Of a stretch of DNA of 60,000 bases, positions 24,445-34,336 are shown in pieces; position 1 is the stretch's first letter; every line of letters begins with the position of its first letter. The stretch is from Tubiluchus corallicola. Lineage: Eukaryota > Priapulida > Priapulimorpha > Priapulimorphida > Tubiluchidae. The stretch is from NCBI GenBank assembly GCA_030141605.1, contig JAQGDQ010000175.1, positions 126,001 to 186,000 of the forward strand. Reading direction: 5' to 3'. The position numbers and the translations under genes were made by a program. Below the pieces are notes generated by a model. It was given only the letters and a program-made list of their open reading frames with translations. It did no database searches and was not told the origin of the DNA.

Positions 24445-26455
24445 AGAGAGAGAAAGCGATGCAAGCCTTATGGCCTGCTGTGTGGACTAGTTCGCATATC
24501 ACTTTCACCCATGTGCTTACAAGAGTTAATTTATGTAGCCACATATTTGTTAATAACTCCTTGTTTTTAGTGACAGCTCGCCATTTATCATATTTATGCC
24601 CCCGTTATAAATGGGCTCTTGTAGCCAGGCTACCAGCTATTCATTCTGACAATGAAGATCGACACTGACGAAAATCAAGACCAGCTTCATATCGCCGAAT
24701 TTGAATAACATTCAAATTTCACAGTCATTCTCGGCATCCACACTGTTATTTAATACTGGCAAACTCGAGAGTTACAGCATATTGACTGACCATGTTGGCG
24801 GCCTATTGCACTTTCACTCGGTGTTTTGCTAAAACAAGAAAACTACAGAAAGTTACAGTTCTGATGCTTAACCACCCCCTTCAAGGGCTGTACAAACAAC
24901 AAATATCTTTCTTGCCATCGAGTGTCCAAATGAATTGCAGTATCGAAGTATCGAATTTAACTTGCTTTGAGTAACATTCAACGATAGACTAAGTTCGTCT
25001 GATGATGTTCAACTTAAAATCAAAGTGACAGGCTTTATCTGTTGTTTAGATTAAAGAAAATGCACTGCGTGTGGAAAAACTTAACATATTTTTTCATTCA
25101 TTGGCAGTGCCAATCACTATTCCTCCATGTTAACTGAATTATTTGTTTGGGGAAGAGCTTAAGCTGATACAAATATGTAGAATAGAGTGAAAAGATGGGC
25201 AAACAAAAAGCCAGATGCAGGACCGAAAGCGTTATTGTCAAACAAAGATGCAAAATTGTTTATCACCAATATTGTCTGTTCACTTTATTGCTGTTAAGAT
25301 TTATTTAGTTCAAAATATTTTCTCTTTTTCTACGTACGGATTTGCGTTGATTTCCACATTTTAAGTGTGTTAATTAAAATTATTATACCTAATACCGTTT
25401 AGTAGCCATGAAGCATGGTAACTCATGAGTATGAACAGAACTTTACTTAAATAGGTGATATATATATATATATATATATACTCATCAGTGATTCCACTCA
25501 ACTTCTGTTTTTTATTAATTCTCAAAGATCATTATGCAGCATAATAACAAAATAGTGTTCAGTATTAAATCTATTATTGCTTTAACTGTTCAGCATAATA
25601 ACAAACAAATTATTACGTAATGAGCAGTAAACTGAGTAAGCCTATAGGACAGACAATTAGTTTGTTAAGAGCCCCTGGGGTCACGTATTATACCTGGGCA
25701 AATGTTGTTTTATTTTAAAGTTACATCAAAGTTAACAATAACGAAAAAGATCAAAATAGCACATAAAATGGAAAGCAACAAGGTACAAGGATATTTTAAC
25801 TAATTAGTAGGCCTAATTAAGAATTGGTAAGCAATTATCAGGGTCAATTAAAATTAATTTAGAATTTGGCATGAAGAGCATCCAGAGTTCTTCAACTTCT
25901 TCACTTCCAATGATCACAAGGCGCTTTTTACCGAGTTGCAGTTGGGAAATATCAGTATTTGTTTTGTCAGTAAAAAACGTGAAAATCGCCCGTAGATGGA
26001 TTTAGAAACCCGGTTGAATGAACGACTCCTGGATTTCAGTATGATTATATTAGAGACCTATATTTCCTAAAAAGTGACAAAGAAAACGTGATGTCCCATC
26101 TTAAATTTGAATTAGTTTGAACAATATTAATCCAGAAACTGCATTCAGTCAAGCATCTTAGAAGTATATGAACATTAAGAGCTTGAATAACAAGCACACT
26201 TTGTTTTCTTCGAGATTCTGCTAAACTTACAAAAATATTTTGGATTTTTAAGTTGGTACTTTAAAAAATTAATTGCATGCAAAATTACATTATAGTTTTA
26301 GTTTCTGGATCCACCACAAAAGTTTTCATAACAAATAGAAAGTAATAAAATCGAAAAAATTCTCTTTAATGCATTGTTGTAATCCAGCGAAAACTACTCG
26401 AAGCACGTTGTTCAAATATGAATCATCTCAAGCCAGAATTTGGGTCGTATAAATC
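23805..26455. other. UreD upstream region and intergenic DNA
   Basis: This holds the presumed UreD promoter (no TATA box recognised), the large (GA)n array listed separately, a short run of ATTCAAAAG-type repeats around 24065-24120, and a (TA)n tract at about 25450-25470. No coding region could be supported on either strand. Confidence 0.5.
24362..24453. repeat. (GA)n microsatellite with G run
   Basis: About 30 GA dinucleotides interrupted by a run of nine to ten G residues near the 3' edge. It generates long spurious frames of RERE on + and SLSL on -. Confidence 0.95.
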
Positions 26456-26464
26456 TATATAAAA
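26456..26464 (+). promoter_or_regulatory. TATA box of the secreted Gln-rich protein gene
   Basis: TATATAAAA lies about 75 bp upstream of a clean donor site (GCAG/GTATGC at 26539). A start of transcription near 26487-26495 would give a short non-coding first exon ending at 26539. Confidence 0.6.
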
Positions 26465-26898
26465 CTGGACGCTGATGATTCTGGGTGCCAATTGCTCAAC
26501 ATTGCAGGACAAGATATAACGCCAGCCATTACAGTGCAGGTATGCCTATATTTAATATATTAATGTTGACTAGTAAGTAAGTGATACAGATTGACACTGT
26601 TTGTTTATAGAAAATCAGTTACCAGTTTAGATACTTTCAGCTAAAAACGGGTGCATGATGGAAATGACATTATGCAGTTCTATTTAAGTTAAGCAGCTGT
26701 TATTAAACATTGTTATCAAAATCAGCTGTGCAGAAGTTTTGCGAAATTTTGTAGTAATTTTGTGGGTGGCGAATTTCACATGTCAGTTTAACGATATTGA
26801 AGGTAATTTGCCGTCAATGATTTGTTTTTATGCTACACTTTAATTTCGTCTAATACGCAAACATATACGAAACATCGCATCGAAGTAGTTGTAGTATT

Positions 26899-26946
26899 AC
26901 TGCCGGCAGCAGCAGCAACAATAACAACAACAGCAGCAGCAGCAAC
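26899..26946. repeat. CAG/CAA/ACA triplet-rich tract
   Basis: An imperfect run of GCAGCAGCAGCAACA and ACAACAACAGCAGCAGCAGC triplets lies inside the 5'-UTR intron of the following gene. It is open in several frames but intronic in the model preferred here. Confidence 0.75.
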
Positions 26947-27171
26947 CTGTAATTCTGAAATTTTTTCTTTGTTGTGCAGCCAAGTCGTGATGTTTCTTTT
27001 CAATAGAAATTTTAGAGCAACTGAAACAAGACCGGCCATTGACATCAATGTTGCATAAATAACGGCCATAGCAAGTAATTAAGCTTATGATGTCATTGGT
27101 CGTCCTCGCTCCATTTTTTCTCTGATTAGGTTGAAATTTCTTACTGATAATTGCAGTTTTGTTGTTTCAGG

Positions 27172-28173
27172 ATGTACTCTTTTGTGTTACTAATACTATT
27201 TGTGGGTCATACACTCTGCCATGATCCCACTGGGCGAAGTGGCTATGGAGGTGGTAGAGGCGCAGGGCAATTTCAGCAACAAATCAGTAGTAGAGGTGGC
27301 GGATATCAACAATCAGCACCTATTAGCATTCCCATCCAACAGTCTTCTGGCCAACAGCTCCAAATTAATGTCAGGCAACAACCGACCAGACAAGCCGCTG
27401 TTCAACAAAGAAGCTTCAACGTTCAACAAAGGTCCGTTCCACAACAACAGTCAAGTTTCAATGTTCAACAAAGGCGCACTGCACAACAACAGACGTTCCA
27501 GCAACAATCAGGAGGCCAGTCCTTTGGAAGATCCTCATCTACAGGCTCATCTTTTGGTGGTGGCTCTCAGTTTGGTTCTGTCGGATTACCCAGTTTCGGT
27601 GCTCAGAGTAACAATATTGATATCAACGATTTCGGAAATATCGATGCAACTGCTTTTGGGTTCGAAAACTTTGGTAACCAATACATCAACGTAGAAGATT
27701 TCGATTTTAATGCAGCGAGACAAGCAGCAGCTGAACTAGCTCCCAGAGAAGCACTTTCCGGTGCTCAGACTGAACAGGTTGTCATCGGTAGTAGGTTCAG
27801 ATCTGGATTTGCTCGTCAGAATGAAGTTAGTCAAAGTACTAGGGAGGGTAGCGGCAATGGAGAAGCTGGTATTGAGCTCAGTGCTTCTAGAGAAGCTTCA
27901 CAGGATGCCACACAGCAGTACACTCAAACAGCCTCTGGAGAAGGTAGCACATCACAAGGGGCTGCTTACGGATACCAAAGAACACCTAACCTTCAATTCC
28001 AAGCTGTCCAACTGGAGTCGCTACCAGTACATTCTGGTCCAAGAAGTGCTGTGCCTACAGGTACTAGAAGCTTGGCAAGATCCACGTCCACTCAGACTAG
28101 ATCTTTTCAACCATCAAGAAGCCAGACTAACATTAGAATTCAAAGTGGCCGTCAGGCACAAGGATATAACTAA
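27172..28173 (+). CDS. Secreted Gln/Ser/Gly-rich protein, function unknown
   Basis: A single coding exon of 333 codons. The acceptor TTGTTTCAG ends at 27170, and ATG 27172 follows directly. A non-coding exon 1 (to 26539) and a TATA box at 26456 fit a two-exon gene; AATAAA follows at 28246-28251, 73 bp after the stop. Residues 1-16 are a strong signal peptide (MYSFVLLILFVGHTLC, likely cut after Cys). The mature part has a Gly/Arg start (GYGGGRGAGQ), a Gln-rich block with repeated FNVQQR units, a Gly/Ser/Phe block (FGGGSQFGS), an acidic middle (NVEDFDFNAARQAAAELAPRE) and a basic Ser/Thr/Arg tail. No transmembrane segment or known domain is seen. Composition suggests a structural secretion such as matrix, adhesive or capsule protein; that is inference. 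The overlapping +2 frames are shadows of the biased composition. Confidence 0.85.
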   Translation: MYSFVLLILFVGHTLCHDPTGRSGYGGGRGAGQFQQQISSRGGGYQQSAPISIPIQQSSGQQLQINVRQQPTRQAAVQQRSFNVQQRSVPQQQSSFNVQQRRTAQQQTFQQQSGGQSFGRSSSTGSSFGGGSQFGSVGLPSFGAQSNNIDINDFGNIDATAFGFENFGNQYINVEDFDFNAARQAAAELAPREALSGAQTEQVVIGSRFRSGFARQNEVSQSTREGSGNGEAGIELSASREASQDATQQYTQTASGEGSTSQGAAYGYQRTPNLQFQAVQLESLPVHSGPRSAVPTGTRSLARSTSTQTRSFQPSRSQTNIRIQSGRQAQGYN

Positions 28174-28245
28174 GTGGACGATTCTGTAAGCTTGTAGACG
28201 CCACAATGTTAAAAATATCTAAAACCGAAACTGAAAACTAAATTC

Positions 28246-28251
28246 AATAAA
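28246..28251 (+). terminator. Poly(A) signal of the secreted Gln-rich protein gene
   Basis: AATAAA 73 bp after the stop codon, followed by a T-rich stretch. Confidence 0.7.
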
Positions 28252-29011
28252 AGAGTTCAAGCAGTTTTTGACACACAACTTTACTGGAAACGAGTAGGTA
28301 TTTAAATTTTAAATAGTCTGGTGATTTTCCTTAAGATTTTGTCCCGCATTGTTAAGCAATTGTGACAACGCAAGGCCCATTTGTATAGTTCGGTGTTTTT
28401 GTCATACCTTTGTACGTCAATATTATAGAAAATAGTTTGGTAATAAAACATAATAATAACAAAATAAAGTGTGATTTTACAAACGTATAGTGCTTTATTT
28501 TGTCTAAGTATGTATGAGAATAAAGCGAAGAAGCTGTGACGCCATGTCTATAAGTTACGTGCTCTGAGTCTCAATGTCATGAAAAGCAGGCACGACCGCC
28601 CTATAGACGAGGTGTAACACGTGGTTCTGGGGTTCTATAGAGTTAGATAATTTACTATTAGAATCCTGGAGTCGGGCTAAGGCTTTGTTGTTTCATACGG
28701 GGGCACGCGGAACCCGAGCCTAGGAGTCTTAATGAGCTAGTAATATTCGATGGTAGATAGAATACCAAACCAACTATTAAGCTGTATATAACAAAATTTA
28801 ATTGATAACCAGGAGAAAGGAAATAGTTAACAATAACAATTAATCACAGTACAGCAAATATATTCTCTAGTCTAATAATAGAGAAGGGAGGTGTTAGTGG
28901 GGGTAGCACGTGCAAATGATGACGCACTCTCGATGACGGCAATCCAGCGATGACCATATAGAAACGAAATTATGCTAGCTAGCAAACGCTGAGCAAAAGT
29001 ACAAAAGTCTT

Positions 29012-29239
29012 GTCTTACCAGACACTCCATGAACATTGTGTGAAACGGCAGCTGCTAACCTGTGGGGTAACATCCATGGATTCACCAACTATGGTTTGCT
29101 CCACCAACAATGCACTGTCCACCATAAACTTTAGCGTGACTTCAGGTTTGAACGAATCCTCAGACAATGACGGTAACGGTAACACCTCATCAAACCAAGA
29201 CAACGTACTCGACAAAGACCCGTCAGCACTGTAAGCAAT
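29012..29239 (-). CDS. Orphan exon-like ORF, unidentified
   Basis: On - a good acceptor (TTTCTTTTGTCAACAG, ending at 29240) opens a 228-nt frame that runs without a stop to a good donor (GTCTG/GTAAGA, exon end 29012). The peptide includes STLSWFDEVLPLPSLSED and MVDSALLVEQTIVGESMDV, with balanced composition. I do not recognise it. Neighbouring exons could not be fixed. A CRE/E-box-bearing segment about 1 kb upstream (30190-30270) could be its promoter. It could equally be a chance frame between splice-like sites. Confidence 0.3.
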
Positions 29240-30191
29240 GGCTGTTGACAAAAGAAATAGTGACGTCTACTGCACTATAACATCGACGTTGCTAATCGAC
29301 ATTTCTGACTGTCTTTTCACAGACATGTGAAAATCAGACAATGGTCATTTTACGTGACCTAGGCCTTCAATGACGGCCGACTGACTGCCAGGTTGCACGT
29401 CTCAGGCTATAGCTGTGACGTATGTATCATGTACACTTCATACCTGTACGGGTTTCACACATTTGAAATAAGCCGCAAGTATCGCAGGTATTGCAGAACA
29501 CAACCACAAGACGAGGTGGTGTTAGTAGGACTCCTACACTACTACACTAATTAGACTAACAATACAATACTACTATAGTGACTAATTTAATGTAAGCAAA
29601 TTACACTAGCAAGTGCTACAGCTATCACTATAAAGAACTTGACTGTGAAATGAAAAGGTGACAAACAAGTAAACAAAAATATCATAAATAATAGATGGTT
29701 TGTCACAGAAGCAAACAACCGTAAATACAGTTGACGCAAAACTAATAGACTTATCGGGTTACAGTAAAGGTGAACAGAACGAATAAATCTGACTGTCGTG
29801 CTACAGAAAATTTCCTGTAAACAGCTATTTAACGCTTGCTATTCAGCAAAACTACAACTTCAATAATTTTCCACATCTTTCAAACCACGGTTTTAAATCT
29901 TGGCGTAATTTATATTAAAGGAAAACCACACGATTGATTAGACTCAACCTCATTCTATTTACTGCTCACAATATACATTTATTGCTTACAAAAATTAGCA
30001 GTTGTTTCTTATATTTGAATAATTAGTTTGGAAAATTAATTAACAAGAACCGAAGACAGCCATCGCTTACATCACAAGCTAACCACACTCCACAGTTTGT
30101 GCAATGGTAAGCATTTTTCCTGCGCGTCAAGCATGTTTGCGTGAGGGAGCATTGCTATAAGACGCTGATGTGATGTCAGGAAAATGTGCTC

Positions 30192-30270
30192 TACGTCACA
30201 CTGACGTCACAGACGATCGCTGCAGTTCATGACCATTATCACGCTACCGCGCCTATTTGTCGCCCACGTG
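30192..30270. promoter_or_regulatory. CRE and E-box cluster, possible promoter
   Basis: This contains the palindromic CRE TGACGTCA (30202-30209), a half CRE TACGTCA just before it, and an E-box CACGTG (30265-30270), in a locally CpG-richer stretch (GCGCC, CCGCGC) within otherwise AT-rich DNA. No transcript is visible to assign it to; the exon-like ORF at 29.0-29.2 kb on - is the nearest candidate. Confidence 0.35.
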
Positions 30271-30425
30271 AATGTGACAAAAAGGCGCCATTGCCAGTGG
30301 ATTCGCTGAGCCGCGGATAGCTTTAAAACTATCCGAGGTAATTGTTATTTATCAAAGCTCTGATTTGAAAAAAATTTTGAAAAAAAAATTCAATATTTTA
30401 CAGCATACTCTAGTTTGAACTAATG

Positions 30426-30445
30426 TTACTTACTTACTTACTTAC
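30426..30445. repeat. (TTAC)5 tract at the end of the 5S-derived element
   Basis: Five perfect TTAC units abut the truncated 3' side of the 5S rRNA-like sequence. On the element's own strand this is a GTAA tail, as often found at the 3' ends of SINEs. Confidence 0.85.
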
Positions 30446-30556
30446 TAACCAATCCAAGTACTAGCCCGCCTCTACGTTGCTTAACTTCTGTGATCAGACG
30501 AGAACCGGTGTCTTCAACGTAATTTGAACAACCGGTATCTTCAACGCCGTAGTCGT
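30446..30556 (-). pseudogene. 5S rRNA-derived sequence (pseudogene or 5S-type SINE)
   Basis: On -, positions 30519-30447 match the core of metazoan 5S rRNA: ACACCGGTTCTCGTCTGATCAC, AGTTAAGCAACGT (box A region) and TAGTACTTGGAT (start of box C). The 3' third, from GGGTGACC on, is missing and replaced by TTGGTTAG plus the (GTAA)n tail. Upstream at 30551-30527 a second partial 5S 5' end (CTACGGCGTTGAAGATACCGG) is joined. The partial duplication, truncation and simple tail indicate a retroposed or rearranged copy, not a working gene. Confidence 0.75.
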
Positions 30557-31160
30557 GTATAAGCAGATGCTCGTGATATACAAGAGTTGCAAACTTGCTA
30601 CATAGGAACATGTAGTAATGCGTATAAATTGTCCTCAGATACCAGTATAATTCACACTAACTTTCGTTTATTAATAATCAGTAACAACAGTATACAAACA
30701 TGTTTAATATTACCTTATATAGATTCGATTTTTTTACATTTTCAAGAACGGTAGTGAACGAGTTAAAAAAAGACAAAAATTCGGATTTCCGTGATAAGTA
30801 ATCTAGCTTGTCGCCTAGGATTCACAAATATACGGAAATTTTGCTGTATCACACAAGAAGTCATTCCACGTGTTCCCATTCGCCATCGCCGTAATTATCT
30901 GGTTGGCTATCTGCTACATCCCAAGCAGGGCCTATTTCGGCCTAGGCGAGGCCCGGGGAAGTTGGGCGAAGCGCCTGGGGCCGGGCGCTACCAAGCCCAG
31001 AAAATTTTTGAACTGCTAGAACGCCGGAGAAGCATTTTCGAAGAGAAAATATGGAGTTATACTGTTGTTAAAGGAAAGAACAATTGAAAGAAAAACTGCT
31101 TTATTCTCAAGACCAGTCCTTAATACTTGTCAATACTGGCAAACGGCGCGCGTGCGGCAA

Positions 31161-31322
<162 letters not shown>

Positions 31323-31532
31323 TTTGATTGATTTGATTTAACTCTTTATTTCGAACCAAGTTCATAGAATACATAACATACAATAATTACAAGACATACA
31401 ATAATTACAAGACATACAATAATTATAACACCTCCTCTCAACACATGCAAATTAATACATAAATAAATAAAATAACAGTACAGTCTATATATATATATAT
31501 ATATATACAATATCATGCGTCCAGCCTGAATC

Positions 31533-31624
<92 letters not shown>

Positions 31625-31627
31625 GGG
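31533..31627. repeat. (GA)n microsatellite, ~95 bp
   Basis: A second GA array about 215 bp from the first, with one AAAG interruption and a G-rich end. A short (TA)n tract lies between the two arrays at about 31485-31506. Confidence 0.95.
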
Positions 31628-31735
31628 AGGCAGTATGTTCGCATAAAGCAAAAAAATGTTACCTTGGCACGAGGCCCCCCTGGAGGGTGAGGCCCCGGGG
31701 AAGTATCCCCACTTCCCCCCTTGAAATAGGCCCTG

Positions 31736-34336
31736 ACTATATACACGTAGAGTGACGATAATTGTTTTTGTACGGTTTACATTTCATAGTACATGCAAGA
31801 TTTCGTACATTTACGTTTGAGATCATTATTGATCCAACGATGTCTACCTAGTCGTCCCGACACTAACTTAGATGAATTATAATAATACAGTATGATACAT
31901 AAGCTTTTACTGGGGGGGGGGGTACAAAAACAACGCGTAGTACGGAACAATTAAGTTTTATTCCATCAAAGTACTGCGCAAACAAAAGCGAAACTATCAT
32001 AATGTTAAAAGATCGCACAGCATACATTCTCAAGAGTATGATTGGAGCAGTGGCTCGAAGAACTCAACATCCTCCAACACATCCTGTAGACCTGTTGAAT
32101 GCTGACAGATGACACGTTTTTTATCATCTCAGCATCTCTCCGGATAACAACAGTGTTTGGTTGAGTGCATTGGATTTCCACCCTTTCAATTCATTCGAAA
32201 AAAATTATTCACAATTCAGAACAATTTATTACATCAGTTGTGCTCAATTAATGCTCCAGTATTGCTCAATTAATAGCGAATTTGTTATTCTCTCTGAATT
32301 TAGCGTGAAAGCCTCACGCGTCTCACACAGCCAGCAATTTTGAAGGATATGGTCGAAGCAACGACTCGAATGCACTGGGATGTTCTGCACTTCCCTAGCG
32401 AAATGTTATGTACCAAATTATTAACGGTCTATTGAAAACATGTCACCAAGCATGTTATGCAGCAGTCAACGTACATGATTTTAGCATTAGCATTATATCT
32501 AAGAGCACGAGTTTTGATAACTTCAGCTGCAATTTTAAGCTATGTAGTTTTCCTATTCTATCTTTTTCTATATTTCATCACCCCAGTTATGAGCTTCAGT
32601 CATTGTATCATTTAGTTTAAACAATATTTTGTTTGAAGAACAACAACATATGTATTAGTAATAAATACAAACGTAATAACTGAAATACTGATTGGCTAAC
32701 AAGAAAAACTTATAAAGCCTTTCGGAGCATAAATATGGTCAGTTATACAAAAATTCCATAGGTAGACGATCACAAAAAGTATATTAACTATTAAGCAAAA
32801 ATGAAAAAAATAGTTATGCAACTTGTTGTTAAATAATGGGTGAATGAAATGGCTGGACATATTAGTTATAACCTGTACGAGGTTGATGAAAGCCTGAAAG
32901 AATAGAATGGACGAAGGAGAGAGTATTGCATCATTTCATTCCGAAGCGCTAATTATTTTCACTATCATCTGAAGGAAAAAATATATATTTGCTTGGTGTA
33001 TTCTCGTTATTTTATTTATTAATAAAAAAGAGACAAACAAAGTGACGGTATACATTTCGTGATTATGACAAAAAACTTAATCTTAGCAGAAAACGCCGCT
33101 TGCTTCTGGTTTTACACGTTTTATACTCATCCGCCTAAGTAGAAAATAGTCCCTACTAAGTACTTTTATTAGGTTCAAAACATTTAAAATTATTTTTGAG
33201 AAAAAACACAAGAAAATTATTTACATTCCCTTTAAACAAATTTAAAGCCAATTTAGCTCTTGCGTAAGAACATTTCAAGTCGTATGAAAATTTCTAACAC
33301 TTTGCATTATTTAAAGGGGTGAATAGCAAAACTTCAGATAGGTACCACATCACAAATTATAATCAACTGCGAAGGTGACACATCACCGCTCCCAACATCA
33401 CCACGTAATTTCCTTTTTTATCAATTTTTTTGTTTTCAGAGGGCGGGACGATCTAACAAGCCTTGCTTCTAGTTGTATCGCAACGCATTTATACTTAGAC
33501 AAACGTGCGTGAGGCTTTTTTTATTTCAATGGTAAAGTGAACGGCAAATTAAAATTTTACTCACAAGTCACAATGTTGTTTGTACATGCTAATATTCGCT
33601 GTAAATATGCTGTGAGAAAATAAGTACTTATTGCTTATGACTTGTTGAGATTCGTGGATTACGATAAGAAAACCAAGTTTCACCTGGCTATTTTGGTAAC
33701 ACAGTTCTTTGGCACCCTGATTTTGCTGCTGCGAAGTATAACGGGGATTTTATAACTCAGATTCCATTGCCATAACTATAAGTAATATTACATGTTTTGT
33801 TAGGAAATTAACTAAATAAGTTTCTAGCTTTTTGGTGGTCAATTACCGTGTAGTCGTTCTATTGCATACTCAGAGATTCTAAAATTATCTTTTAGTACTT
33901 GAATTGGTTGTTAGGAGGACTGGAGGATTGTGCTGCAGTTTTTTAACCTTGTTTAACTACTCTAAAATATTCTGACCTAGTTGATAATTTTAAGCGTAAA
34001 CTAAGAGACCTACCAACTATGCGTCTTGGCCTGTTATACTAAGAGTGAATGACTGACCCAGATACCGTTAGGATGTACAACCTACGGGCAACTAGCTATA
34101 TGTCATTTTCTGTCTCCGGAGACAATAATTAGCTACTGAGACAATACTAGACCAGTGTGGACACTAGATCAGTTATATTAAGCTTATGAACTGGTTTTTG
34201 CACATTGCAATGTTGATCGTCTTTTAAAGTAAGCAGCCTAGTTAACGATCTTAACACCACCACAAACAGAATATTTCATTGTGATTTATTTCAACGTAAT
34301 TACTCAAGGAAACATTTTCTTGTACATACGTGCAAC
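31736..34336. other. Intergenic DNA upstream of B4GAT1
   Basis: AT-rich sequence with a poly-G run at about 31913. Reading frames in it are short and of biased composition. The B4GAT1 promoter should lie near its right edge, but I cannot point to a TATA box or a defined 5' UTR. I see no gene. Confidence 0.45.

Larger units (their letters stand above)
28252..30425. other. Intergenic stretch with an orphan exon and a CpG-richer segment
   Basis: Apart from the exon-like ORF at 29012-29239 and the CRE/E-box cluster near 30190-30270 (listed separately), I see no gene. Sequence at 28600-28750 and 29380-29560 is less AT-rich, and both contain related GACGAGGTG(G)TGTTA-like words, which may be remnants of one repeat. 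Confidence 0.35.

Noticed and set aside
24261-24668. RERE and SLSL reading frames
   Set aside because: Translations of a (GA)n array; the same holds for frames at 31065-31746.
27200-28189. Two plus-strand frames overlapping the secreted Gln-rich protein
   Set aside because: They are +2 shadows of CAA/CAG-rich coding sequence, without a signal peptide or start context of their own.
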